In this document: in pieces, positions 36,901-43,275 of the stretch
Position numbering within the stretch: position 1 is the first letter of the stretch
How the letters are laid out: each line of letters starts with the position of its first letter
DNA from: Scolanthus callimorphus
Taxonomy: Eukaryota > Cnidaria > Anthozoa > Actiniaria > Edwardsiidae
Length of the DNA: 64,000 nt
Assembly: GCA_033964015.1 (NCBI GenBank)
Contig: CM066913.1
Span: 5,059,169 to 5,123,168, forward strand
Direction: 5' to 3'
The notes under the pieces: model-generated
What the model saw: the letters and a program-made list of their open reading frames with translations, nothing else
Databases searched by the model: none
Told to the model about the DNA's origin: nothing
Made by a program: the position numbers and the translations under genes

Positions 36901-37813
36901 CATCACATGATCTGAATTGGGTGGCAACAAGATGTAAACACCGTTAGCCGATTTGGTCTATTATTGGGCAGTTCCAAAAAAGTAGCAACCCCTGGAACAT
37001 TTTGGTTTCTTATCAGAATGATTTTTACCTGTATAAGGTAAAAGGACATACTCTAGCATTCTACCCTAACATTTGTTTTTTACTCCCCCAGGGACTGGGC
37101 GTATGACGGTGTTTATGATAATGGTGCCGATACCTCTTCCTACAAGAGCTCCAAAGGCTTCTGCTATCATCAGGGACCCGTGAGTACACACCCTTCCACT
37201 ACACACACTGCTTGTCTTCACTCGCAAACATTACCGAGTTTCTGTCGCCTCTTCCTATGTAGCGACCAAGTGTTGCGGACATTTATGAAGCTATTTTTAT
37301 TTTCTATAAGCGTGCTGTAATTTCCTTATTTGAACTCTCTGCGCTCTTATCTCCACTATGAACAAACGTTTGCTTCCTTTGCGATCTCCTTGTATTGTCC
37401 AATCATGGCTGCCATTTCAAACTAACATGTAAAAGAATAATATATAAAATAAAGTACACCCAAAGATACTACATCAGAAACACGATGAGGCCGCCATATA
37501 CTTCTAGCACGCAGAATTCTGTATTCCATTTTACCACCAGGAATGGGTGTGGTGTGTTGGACCTTTCTTGCGAGCGCGCCTACACTTCGCTCGTGTTGTC
37601 AAGGGAAAAAGCGGCCTGACGCAAACCGTTTTCAAAGTGCGAAATATCTTGGCACGTCATAAGGTGGAAATTACTGCCTCCCCCTGGCGTAGCTTACCAG
37701 AGCTTACGAACGCAGGAGGGGTACGTTGCCGAGACTCGTGTGAAGCACAGGCGTGGTCTATTGGATGTCTTTTAGATGTCTTGTACGATATGGAACAGTA
37801 TCTTTGTCAGTGA
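7204..37813 (+). CDS. AGL: Glycogen debranching enzyme (amylo-alpha-1,6-glucosidase / 4-alpha-glucanotransferase), 24 exons
   Basis: The bifunctional cytosolic enzyme moves maltotriosyl units and then hydrolyses the alpha-1,6 branch glucose of glycogen. I can place 24 exons with GT-AG borders and matching phases, giving about 1,554 residues against about 1,530 in vertebrates, so the gene appears complete. The start is the ATG at 7204, whose product ([11 protein letters not shown]) aligns with the family N-terminus. Three exons need one extra base to stay in frame: the G run at 7239-7242, the T run at 8045-8048 and the G run at 34486-34488. All are homopolymers, which points to assembly indels. 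Two minus-strand genes are nested in the introns 15926-19588 and 24138-32436. A polyadenylation signal lies at 38118. Exon coordinates and motifs are given in the two half-gene entries. Confidence 0.95.
10800..11340. repeat. Intronic repeat cluster: GTAGTGTG-rich inverted ends and an 88-bp direct repeat
   Basis: GTGTAGTGTGGGTGTAGTGT (10817 region) is mirrored by ACACCCACACTAC-type sequence at 11270-11325. Between them an about 88-bp block starting GACTAA(G/A)GCGTGCTTTGAATC occurs twice, at about 10948 and 11161, with several substitutions. It looks like a degraded composite repeat within AGL intron 5. Confidence 0.45.
12073..12478. mobile_element. MITE with TAGAGCGGATTTCACATGA ends and a duplicated half
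   Basis: The left end is TAGAGCGGATTTCACATGAC and the right end is its complement. The inner sequence contains GATTGGCTAGTGATTG and GCAATTGTTTTCACGAT. The right half is present twice in tandem (about 12190-12330 and 12340-12478), so one end has been duplicated. The same family occurs at 20239-20474 and, shortened, at about 29092-29202. Confidence 0.7.
16113..16265. mobile_element. 153-bp MITE with perfect 9-bp target duplication
   Basis: The inverted ends TAGCCTGC(T/G)AGCCGGCTCTCC enclose a GC-rich palindromic core. CCTAGTCCG flanks both sides (16104-16112 and 16266-16274). A 9-bp duplication suggests mobilisation by a Mutator-type transposase (inference). A related fragment begins near 19363 in the same AGL intron. 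Confidence 0.75.
16327..16509. mobile_element. MITE with CCGCTTGAGTG...CCCTGTGGT ends
   Basis: The left end TAGACCTTTTCCGCTTGAGT continuing to CCCTGTGGT is mirrored by ACCACAGGGCACTCAAGCGG near 16480-16505. A one-ended copy of the same family lies at about 34684-34745, only 24 bp past the donor of AGL exon 19. Confidence 0.65.
16715..17153. repeat. 146-bp tandem repeat (3 copies) made from the 3' end of the GPCR gene
   Basis: Units begin GCAGGTAGAAG at 16715, 16862 and 17008 (periods 147 and 146). The third unit contains the last codons and the stop codon of the minus-strand GPCR gene (stop at 17037-17039), so the other two units are extra copies of the receptor C-terminal tail placed downstream of the stop. 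A fourth, diverged partial copy precedes 16715 (about 16665-16714). Plus-strand open frames that start MPWSIGIST in each unit are by-products of the repeat. Confidence 0.85.
17037..18014 (-). CDS. Class A G-protein-coupled receptor, single exon, nested in AGL intron 12
   Basis: An uninterrupted 325-codon frame encodes a seven-helix receptor with a short N-terminus. Landmarks are LNSLIMWTI in helix 1, AATDFLVG in helix 2 (the conserved Asp is present), SIDRCLAV for DRY at helix 3, and [17 protein letters not shown] spanning helix 7 (NPxxL instead of NPxxY) and helix 8. The receptor resembles the large set of intronless amine/peptide-like orphan receptors of cnidarians; a ligand cannot be named. 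It lies on the strand opposite AGL and wholly within the intron 15926-19588, which fits retroposition or insertion of an intronless copy (inference). Its C-terminal coding end is part of a 146-bp tandem array. Confidence 0.85.
   Translation of the reverse strand: MKKVCLFLKYDSSHYKDESYLVFLFVLNFLSAIIATILNSLIMWTIRKTTSFRSPSKILLFTLAATDFLVGFIVQPIYVINLLAMIQFLPGLYCVAADARLPLSHFVCVVSLWTLAIVSIDRCLAVKLKMSYRLTVTGKRVVIATGFGWLISSIPTLLLFGKGQTIFTLNFFLFMIVSLIVIIVVPYTTAYQALRKLTINVGCQTASQSNKAIPNQRSSFNVSKYRKSLVTMVYIGVVTLVCYTPTVVATALYAKMDDSDRAVRVVNNVALTCMFLNATLNPVLCLWRKKELRTAVKGTIKHLFCLSTETNNNSEVEIPIDHGTQ
18015..19588. other. Remainder of AGL intron 12, upstream of the nested GPCR
   Basis: No gene seen. Positions 18015-18300 would include the GPCR promoter or 5' leader, but no TATA box stands out. 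Positions 19363-19445 are a one-ended fragment of the MITE family at 16113-16265 (TAGCCTGCGAGCCGGCTCT). The rest is AT-rich, unstructured intron. Confidence 0.4.
19589..37813 (+). CDS. AGL: AGL exons 13-24: central domain and amylo-1,6-glucosidase (GH133) half
   Basis: Exons: 19589-19716, 20581-20795, 22436-22569, 24004-24137, 32437-32700, 33732-33960, 34414-34660, 34901-35013, 35492-35706, 36058-36155, 37092-37179, 37541-37813. The glucosidase half shows [13 protein letters not shown] (exon 17), [12 protein letters not shown] (exon 18), [10 protein letters not shown] (exon 19), [10 protein letters not shown] (exon 21) and LPELTNAGG with [10 protein letters not shown] (exon 24), all strongly family-specific. 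Exon 19 has a premature TGA caused by one missing G near 34486-34488; with that base the frame runs through. Exon 14 ends in sequence that is repeated twelve more times in the following intron (see the 20726-22165 entry). The stop is TGA at 37811. Confidence 0.93.
20239..20474. mobile_element. 236-bp MITE, TAGAGCGG...CCGCTCTA family
   Basis: The ends are TAGAGCGGTTTTCACATGAC and the complement of TAGAGCAGATTTCACATGAC. The interior carries GCCAATCAGAATGGAGAGAA and a GCCAATTGCAAGCCGAACC block, also found at 12073-12478. It sits in AGL intron 13, about 105 bp before the exon 14 acceptor. Confidence 0.7.
20726..22165 (+). repeat. Minisatellite of about 110 bp x 13 copying the end of AGL exon 14 with its splice donor
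   Basis: Copies begin GATGACGGACA at 20726, 20835, 20944, 21054, 21164, 21274, about 21383, 21492 and 21602, then (as TATGACGGACA) near 21727, 21848, 21958 and 22080. The first is the real end of exon 14 (exon ends 20795). Each later unit repeats about 70 bp of coding sequence, the exon end CTGCAAG, the donor GTTTGTGAC and a G-rich spacer. Units 9-13 vary by extra GGGGAAAGGGGAG blocks. No unit has a pyrimidine tract before it, so none offers a new acceptor. Use of any donor after the first would add an in-frame TGA directly after the exon. The spacer (runs of 4-5 G) can form G-quadruplexes on the coding strand. Confidence 0.92.
22660..22930. repeat. Fragment of a dispersed repeat (TTCGCTGATTGGCTGA / GCGCATGCGTCAATG family)
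   Basis: Blocks such as TTCTCGTACCCAGAGC, CTTCGCTGATNGGCTGATT, GCATGCGTCAATG and CCCTCGAGGTGACGA occur here and again at about 36270-36690 and 39690-39800, in varying order and orientation. No coding region is visible. Family unassigned. Confidence 0.45.
23242..23960 (+). pseudogene. 5'-truncated non-LTR retrotransposon (LINE) 3' end
   Basis: Continuous sequence from about 23262 encodes [14 protein letters not shown] followed by [17 protein letters not shown] and the end of a reverse transcriptase protein ([12 protein letters not shown]). This is the conserved C-terminal tail of CR1/L2-like LINE ORF2. The frame stops at 23656. An AT-rich 3' UTR follows and ends in GTGGCGCTATATAAATTG plus an ATT microsatellite, the usual LINE terminus. 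The catalytic part of the reverse transcriptase is missing, so it is a dead 5'-truncated copy in AGL intron 15. Confidence 0.85.
24327..25215. repeat. Tandem/higher-order array of ACGGTAAC / GTCACGTCAC blocks
   Basis: About 890 bp are built from short blocks CACGGTAAC, GGTCACGTCAC, AACTGTCACGGTACGG and, in the right third, GGTCGCGACACAGTAACGG. The short modules combine into units of about 20 and 40 bp and, at 24960-25205, units of about 60-62 bp. The array lies about 190 bp inside AGL intron 16. No coding function is seen. Confidence 0.8.
25324..25332 (-). terminator. Possible polyadenylation signal of the lustrin-like gene
   Basis: On the minus strand an AATAAA hexamer (plus-strand TTTATT) lies about 245 bp past the stop codon at 25574. 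It is the nearest good match in the right orientation. No transcript evidence is available. Confidence 0.35.
25574..30228 (-). CDS. Secreted lustrin-like cysteine-rich protein with Gly/Tyr/Gln/His tail, 7 exons
   Basis: Exons, 5' to 3': 30184-30228 and 29433-29469 (signal peptide [18 protein letters not shown]), 28425-29043, 27939-28084, 27112-27258, 26522-26671 and 25574-25701, all GT-AG with matching phases; the three after exon 2 join in phase 1. Two Cys domain types alternate: PCRGNPP...CxxCPxxxYC...CC (exons 3, 5) and LPCGG.AP...LFCGRG...CPxxSYCDxHP...CCP (exons 4, 6). The spacing resembles lustrin-type Cys-rich repeats (inference). The last exon encodes about 41 residues rich in G, Y, Q and H ([12 protein letters not shown]). 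About 322 residues remain after removing a MITE from exon 3. Exon 4 lacks one base at the G run 28059-28061. A secreted structural, adhesive or biomineral-matrix role is plausible but unproven. The gene is nested in AGL intron 16, antisense. Confidence 0.8.
26209..26520 (-). repeat. 26-bp tandem repeat (12 units) starting at the splice donor of lustrin-like exon 6
   Basis: Twelve 26-bp units (coding-strand consensus GTGAGTCCCACAAGGTATTC followed by ATACGG) begin exactly at the donor of exon 6 (exon border at 26522). Each unit therefore starts with GTGAGT or a one-base variant, a near-ideal 5' splice site; GTATTC inside the unit is a second GT. Because 26 is not a multiple of 3 and no unit contains a stop in any minus-strand frame, an unspliced transcript stays open through the array with a 26-residue (78-bp) protein period. 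Confidence 0.9.
28447..28745. mobile_element. 299-bp MITE inserted in coding exon 3 of the lustrin-like gene
   Basis: Perfect 15-bp inverted ends (CAGGGGCGTAGCCAG and complement) and a 5-bp duplication GGATG (28442-28446 and 28746-28750) define the insert. Taking out the insert and one GGATG leaves a 315-bp exon with correct phase on both sides and restores the domain end NYRHPVCC before the donor at 28423-28424. With the insert, translation runs into the element and stops. The interior has G- and C-runs and no gene. Confidence 0.88.
28784..29052 (-). repeat. 90-bp in-frame tandem triplication with splice acceptor and half a Cys domain
   Basis: Units start ACAAGGACAATCATAGCACC at 28784, 28874 and 28964, with a period of exactly 90 bp and almost no divergence. 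On the minus strand each unit reads TTTTTTAATAG, CGCCTTGCC and then the first half of the PCRGNPP domain, so each holds an intact acceptor and 30 in-frame codons. Splicing to the first acceptor gives three half-domains joined by FLI; splicing to the third gives one. Confidence 0.9.
29092..29202. mobile_element. Short degraded MITE of the TAGAGCGG family
   Basis: GTGAATTTCAGATGACTGTC on the left and ATGAAATCCGCTCC on the right match the ends of the elements at 12073 and 20239, but the interior is reduced to about 80 bp. It lies in the second intron of the lustrin-like gene. Confidence 0.45.
29680..29885. mobile_element. 206-bp MITE with TAA target duplication (Harbinger/ISL2EU-like)
   Basis: Inverted ends of about 50 bp start GACCCCGTCCACAC and contain CGTTTTCAAACGAAAACGGA. 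TAA flanks both sides (29677-29679 and 29886-29888). TAA duplications are typical of PIF/Harbinger-type elements (family call inferred). It lies in the first intron of the lustrin-like gene. Confidence 0.75.
30340..30360 (-). promoter_or_regulatory. Possible TATA box of the lustrin-like gene
   Basis: On the minus strand TATTTATAAAC lies about 120 bp before the start codon at 30228. The position suits a TATA box with a roughly 90-bp leader, but AT-rich matches are common here. Confidence 0.25.
30591..31140 (+). pseudogene. 5'-truncated non-LTR retrotransposon 3' end
   Basis: The frame 30591-30962 encodes the C-terminal tail of a LINE-type ORF2, with [16 protein letters not shown] followed by a CxxC...H...C knuckle ([17 protein letters not shown]). 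This tail is common in cnidarian non-LTR elements. The frame breaks at 30960, continues degraded, and ends in an AT-rich 3' UTR closing with AATAAATATTATTATT. The catalytic reverse transcriptase region is absent. It lies upstream of the lustrin-like gene, within AGL intron 16. Confidence 0.75.
31456..31647. mobile_element. 192-bp MITE rich in ACCGCGAC blocks
   Basis: The ends are TAGAGCAGATTTCGTATGAC and the complement of TAGAGTAGATTTCGTATGAC, followed by GTGAAAAGTGCC-type sequence. The GC-rich interior repeats CCGCGAC and GTACCGCG. Related half copies are at about 52990-53080 and 55185-55312 in the protease gene introns. Confidence 0.7.
31795..31900 (+). repeat. tRNA-derived SINE-like sequence
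   Basis: TAGAGCACGAGTGGTACAAC resembles a tRNA A box and GGGCTCGATTCCTGG a B box, about 45 bp apart, as in tRNA-derived SINEs. No good acceptor stem or anticodon arm can be drawn, so it is not a working tRNA. A related tail (GGGACAATAAACTGAGG) is visible near 27772. Confidence 0.4.
32818..32965. mobile_element. Near-perfect palindromic (hairpin) element
   Basis: GGACTCCATGCTGTCCAATT at 32824 is mirrored at 32940-32960, and the arms continue through TTGGATGATTC and GGAACTCCAAAATTGGAC to a short GAGGCCGCAGGCCGAG loop. The whole 148 bp can fold into one hairpin. It lies in AGL intron 17, 120 bp past exon 17. Confidence 0.7.
36746..36960. mobile_element. 215-bp MITE with about 85-bp inverted arms
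   Basis: TAGACCCAATCGGCTAAC at the left and GTTAGCCGATTTGGTCTA at the right are inverted. The arms include CATCTTGTTGCCACCCAATT and GATGATTCCTTTGGGTGG. A one-arm copy lies at about 50290-50370 in a protease gene intron. Confidence 0.75.
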
Positions 37814-38117
37814 CTGGTATCAGGTGAAAGTTGATAAATGAAGGTTATTGTAAAGGGTAATCTGCGTATGTATAACAAAGTTATTATCAAGCATGCTAAA
37901 ATGATCTCGAGCGCGAATTGTTGGTTATCACTAATTCTTGATCGCCTTGAAACTATGATTATCCTCATTTCGGTGGCATGGTTATTTGACATGGCTGTAC
38001 GTTGTAGGATACTTGTATGATGAGCGCTATGAGGGGCTATCTCACGATTTAATTTAATTCTCAAGAAATGAGCAAAATAATCTACACATTGCTTCTATTG
38101 CTTCTATTCCTAGTATT

Positions 38118-38123
38118 AATAAA
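38118..38123 (+). terminator. AGL: AATAAA polyadenylation signal, probably for AGL
   Basis: The first canonical AATAAA downstream of the AGL stop codon, about 305 bp past it, in TAGTATTAATAAAACG. A 3' UTR of this length is ordinary. No transcript evidence is available. Confidence 0.45.
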
Positions 38124-40167
38124 ACGAAGCTGATTCTAATACAGTCTTTTCACCAATGAATAATTATCATCGTCAATTTGAAGGCGTTTGAGATTTTCTG
38201 ATAATAATCAATTCGCGAGAGATCATATTTCAGTAACACCAGAACCGAAGTCTGTGATAAGTCCTTTGGTATATGGTTCTATTTATGTATCATGGCATTT
38301 TAGTAAACTGTGAGGATAAGCATTATTCATGTAAATTATTCAGTCCCCATCAACAAGAGGCTATGCATAGTATATGGCCCATGTGGTAGTCCTATAGCTT
38401 ATGGTTGTAAATGTGGAATCCGTATAAACTGAACGATTTGCTTTGGGCTGATGCGTCTATGCCTGATTCATATGCGACTTTCGGTTTTGCTAATGGAACA
38501 AACATGTATTGGACAAAATTAAAAATGAAAGAGAAAACTTATATAGTATAAGTCGGATCATGGGTAACACAGGAAATGATTAAAAAAATAAGATTTTTTA
38601 TATTATTTGGAGAAATGTTTTTTATCATTGATTGACTCTAACATTCATTGATTTTGCTTGGAAGTTAATAATAGCTTGTACTATTTATTACTTTTTCCCA
38701 TTGTGCAGTATTAACCTATTATGTCTACAGGGACAGTATATAGGTCATTGTAGCCTTAACGTAGATGAAGCCCCTTCTCGGTTTGATATGCAGATAGGAT
38801 GTGGCTTTAAGAATAAGAATTTTCACACAAGTACATGAATCATTCCTTAAGCATGGGTATAACCAGAATAAGATGTGGGTTTAATCGTATTTGTTTACTA
38901 ATAAACTTTATTTTACCATACGTTTTCTTTTACTGTAACTTCATTTATCCATCATATCACTGCACACAAACAAACAGACCTTCAAATCCAAGAGGGGGAT
39001 TATCCAAGCTCTTTTTGAGCTTCAATATTCTCTAATCCACAATTGTTTTATCTTGTGAAACTGTAGATAACCCCGTGTTGAAATAAATGTTATAGATGGA
39101 TCATTCATTCTAATCACGCTTGATATACGGTGTAGCTGTCGTTATTGTCAACATGGTGAGTTAATTGATTGATCATCCTGCAATAAACTTCTTCAATACA
39201 CTTTGCCATAGAAAAATTAATTGCTGCAATATCTTGTGACGGCCACATTTTATAATAGATATCGAAACTCCATTTCATTCTGCGTTTTCTCACGGAAAAT
39301 AAAACAATAAGACAGACAGTTTACAAAATTGAGCTAAAAACGAGCTATGCCTGATGCCTTCCCATCTTTAATAGATACAGTAGACGTCAGTAAATCATGA
39401 TAAAAGTCAGTCCCTTGATAGGGAATCTGGGCTACTCTCTCAATCCAGAACATGTTTTGTGTCGTGCTTCAGAAAAGAAGAGCGCGGAGCTTTGCTTGTC
39501 CTTTTTTTTAATAGTTTTACTAAAATACCTCTGTAATGTAGTCATTTGGTTTGCGTTGTACACGTAGAGGTTGTCTCTTGGGGAGCACAACAAATAAACC
39601 ATAGTCAGTTCGGTATCGCTACAAGTCCAGCCCTTTGGCTTTTGTTGTGCACCAATACATTTCCATATTGCCCATTCTCATACCCATAGATCCCCGCCTC
39701 GACATCTCGCGGGAAGTATCCATTGTCAGCCGTTGGAAGGCCTTCGCTGATTGGCTAAAACGGCGCGCATGCGTACGCAAAACCAGCTTTATCATCAGCT
39801 TTTAAAAATGATCTGGCTAAATAACACCAGCATTGTCTGCTAGTCGTCGTTTCAACCTACGCCTTCAACCTCCACGCTTTACAAGTAATTTCAGTTCATT
39901 TTCTGTCACCCCGCATGGTCAGGGGAGCAAGGAGGCGCTGGGGATGTGAAAGCAAAAAAATGTACAAAGGCAATCCATGCGCTTCACCTTTCTTTTCTGT
40001 AATCTTACAGTAAACGTACATTAAACTCGTTGATCATAATCGCAATATTAGCAATGGAACCGAGCAGATTTAATAGATAGTAACGAATAAACCCCAACCT
40101 CAAATGTGAAACACAGGGTAACATCTAACGATGTTGCGCAGGCCAGCTCAACAAGCCGGCAACTCAG

Positions 40168-40621
40168 AACAACCGAGTGCACCTTGTCTGTTTGTGGTAT
40201 CACGGATATCAGATACCACCGGGATTGAACTGAACAACCGAGTGCACCTTGTCTGTTTGTGGTATCACGGATATCAGATACCACCGGGATTGAACTGAAC
40301 AACCGAGTGCACCTTGTCTGTTTGTGGTATCACGGATATCAGATACCACCGGGATTGAACTGAACAACCGAGTGCACCTTGTCTGTTTGTGGTATCACGG
40401 ATATCAGATACCACCGGGATTGAACTGAACAACCGAGTGCACCTTGTCTGTTTGTGGTATCACGGATATCAGATACCACCGGGATTGAACTGAACAACCG
40501 AGTGCACCTTGTCTGTTTGTGGTATCACGGATATCAGATACCACCGGGATTGAACTGAACAACCGAGTGCACCTTGTCTGTTTGGGTATCACGGATATCA
40601 GATACCACCGGGATTGAACTG
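40168..40621. repeat. 65-bp tandem repeat, 7 units
   Basis: Units beginning AACAACCGAGTGCACCTTGT recur at 40168, 40233, 40298, 40363, 40428, 40493 and 40558, almost identical. Each contains GGTATCACGGATATCAGATA followed by CC, whose ends (GGTATC and GATACC) pair to form a small hairpin. It lies about 450 bp downstream of the protease gene stop codon. Confidence 0.9.
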
Positions 40622-41067
40622 TATCATGTATTTTATAAGGTGATTGAGAGCACTGTCGCGCGCGCATTTTGTTTGAAATTACCGTTGTGCTCAGGCCAAA
40701 GAAAAACAAGGATGGTGACCCCAACCTTTTTGTCTCTGAAATCGACTATCATTCCGTTGCACATAATATATTCGAAGCAGAAAATATCTAAGTAGTAAAA
40801 CTATGCACTTGAAAGCCAGTGTGGAGTATGAGCTGAGAATTAGCGGTCCGTTTTCTTGCGGCATTAGTCCAACGGGACATTTCTTATGGCTGCATTTTGA
40901 AATAAGTTGCACGGAAATGAGGACAACAAGTTATAATGCCGTTCATTTATTGAATATTATTCTACATGAGTATTCTCCTGACATCTTAGATGCCCTAATT
41001 GTAATCAGTTCTCTATTGTGTTACTATTATCGGTCGTTTTCCTTTAATGCGTCATCCAGAAGATACT

Positions 41068-43275
41068 TTAGATCCCCATTTTGTTCTTCGCCCATTGCTT
41101 GTTATGCCGTACCTTGGCGTAGACACCATACTTGTTAGGGCTGGCGCATCCATACCCCCAACTGGTAACTCCTTCCAGGTACCACCTCCCGTTGAATTCA
41201 CAGACTAGTGGCCCTCCAGAGTCGCCCTGACAGGAGTCCACTCCGCCCTTATCCAACCCTGCACATAACATAGAATCGTGGATCTTACCAGGGTACGCTT
41301 TAAGACAACGGACTTTGCCAACAAGCGGAACGGATGCTTCCATGAGCTCGTTTGGTTGTGATCCACCGGATGCCAGAGTACCCCAACCAGTGATGTAACA
41401 TCTGTTGAGCGAAGAAGTTCCGTTATTTATTAATTTTAGTAAGTGTAATCATGAAAACAAAAACAAAGCAATGCAATGTAGACAGGGTGAGGGGAATTCT
41501 TTAATATGCAATAATCTCTATTCCATCATCATCAGAACTGGTTTGATACATATATTTTTAAACTGAAAACTGCTCCTGGCAAGGCAAAGGGATTTCTGTT
41601 GTTACAGATAGATAGGCGATTTATTGGCACCTTGTATACTAGCTGCTTCATCAGTGGGAGTCCAAGGCCCGCAGAGAGGGAGCGGCTGGGTAGAATTGGG
41701 GGTTCCGAAGTCTCTTCTCTTTGACAGCTTTTTATACATTTACTATATTTACCCCCACCTTCCACATCAATGTATACTCCGCGGCCCTGCTGTCCTAGCA
41801 CGATCTACCGAATTTAAATTAGAACGTTTTTGCGGTACTTAATCGTGCTAGACGTAAAAGTAGGTGCAAAAAATCCTACGGTCGATAAGTTACGATACGG
41901 AAGTGTCATACCTTTTGCTAAGATCGTCCTCCGGCAAAGTTGTGCTATTGTCGGGAAAGCAGACTGGATTGACAGCATTATTCAACTTGGCGGGCGTCAC
42001 GAGCTTGAGAACCGCAATATCGTTAGAATATCGCATGGGCTTGTGGTAGTTCTCATGGGTCATGATTTGTTCTACCTGGATCACTTGTTCGGTACCGACT
42101 GATCCTGACACGCGGAAGTGGGCTCCAAGTCTGAAATGAAAAGTCAAACAAAATTTTATCATTGAATCAATTAAAAATACAAGTGGAAATTCTACTCAGG
42201 CAGATTAATTGATATCAACAATATAAACTTAAGCAGAAAGTATATCATCAAGCTTTACTCGAGCAAGGTCAACAAGCAACGCGAAATTATCTTTTTTTTT
42301 TCCTGCCATGGCCACATTTGTCGTCAAAACTTGTTTGCGAGGAAAAAATCACTTAAAGAGGCAGCAATTTCGGAGCTTCAAACGCATGAGAAAGTGCAGG
42401 TCATTTCATTTCAGGACACTGTTGAGGCAGTCAACAAAACCCTCAGCATCATGGTAGACGATCATGGGGAAAGAGAACAAAGCCTTTGTTTGGGTTATGT
42501 TTAGCCGTGTTATGTCCTTTGGTATAAATGACATTAGAAATTGAGGAATATGTACATTGACGCGAATAAACAAGCGAAACAATCATGGATTTCCGTTATG
42601 AAGGCTAGAATAGACCTTTCCGAAGTTTTTCTTATTTCCACAGGAGGCCACGGAGAAAAAATCACTCAACATAGCTGGAAAGAGCAGCCCAAAATTAGTA
42701 AAATTGGGAAGTTTCAGAGGAAAATCTTCTGAAATAACGAAGAAATAGCCTGGCAAATTTCTCGAATTTTGTGTACGTTCGTATAGGATTTGCGACCAAG
42801 CCTCCAAAGTTTGCATCATCGGTATGCAAGATTTCTCGTTTGCCGAACGAATCGGTATTAAAATCGCGAACTTTACCTTGCCATTTCTTCATTATTTCAA
42901 AAGATTTTCCTCTCAAACTTTCGCATTTTACTAATTTCAGGCTGTTCTATCCAGCTATAGTGATGGATTGTTTCTCCGTTGCTTCCTGTGGAAATAAGAA
43001 AAACTTCGGAAAGGTCTATTCATAATATCAGGTCAGAGAAACGACGGGTATGTTTTTAAGAAACCAAGTCATAACAGGCTTACTTGATACGGATTGACGA
43101 AGGAGACTTGCTCGTCACGCAGTGAGCGGCAGTGATTACGTATCGTGGGTGGACAAGAGAGCCTCCGCAGAACTGACGCCCACTACTGTATGTAAGCATC
43201 GCCTGCCAGGGCAGCTGTTCCTTATGGCTTCATGTCCTCCGACAATGCGGGAGAAGGAGGGCCGCATGCCACATG
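41068..43275 (-). CDS. Trypsin-like domain 2 (S1 peptidase) at the C terminus
   Basis: Exons 43084-43275, 41912-42130 and 41068-41401. The activation site reads [11 protein letters not shown]; the catalytic triad is complete: His in VITAAHCV, Asp in [10 protein letters not shown] and Ser in [13 protein letters not shown]. The residue six before the catalytic Ser (position 189 in chymotrypsin numbering) is Asp, so cleavage after Arg/Lys is predicted. The frame ends with [18 protein letters not shown] and a stop. In exon 43084-43275 one base is missing at about 43212 (the Trp codon before PWQ), which throws the rest of the exon out of frame; exon phases agree only if it is restored. It is joined in phase 1 to the Pro-rich tail of MAM V. 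Confidence 0.88.

Larger units (their letters stand above)
37814..41067. other. Intergenic region between the convergent AGL and protease genes
   Basis: AGL ends at 37813 and the minus-strand protease gene ends at 41068, so both 3' ends point here. An AATAAA hexamer at 38118-38123 suits AGL polyadenylation. Positions 38200-39690 are AT-rich with no gene. Positions 39690-39800 hold a fragment of the dispersed repeat also at 22660 and 36270. The 65-bp array is listed separately. No minus-strand polyadenylation signal for the protease gene stands out between 40622 and 41067. Confidence 0.5.

Noticed and set aside
40168..40621. Possible CRISPR array or coding repeat (65-bp units)
   Set aside because: Contiguous identical units without spacers in a eukaryotic intergenic region; a plain minisatellite.
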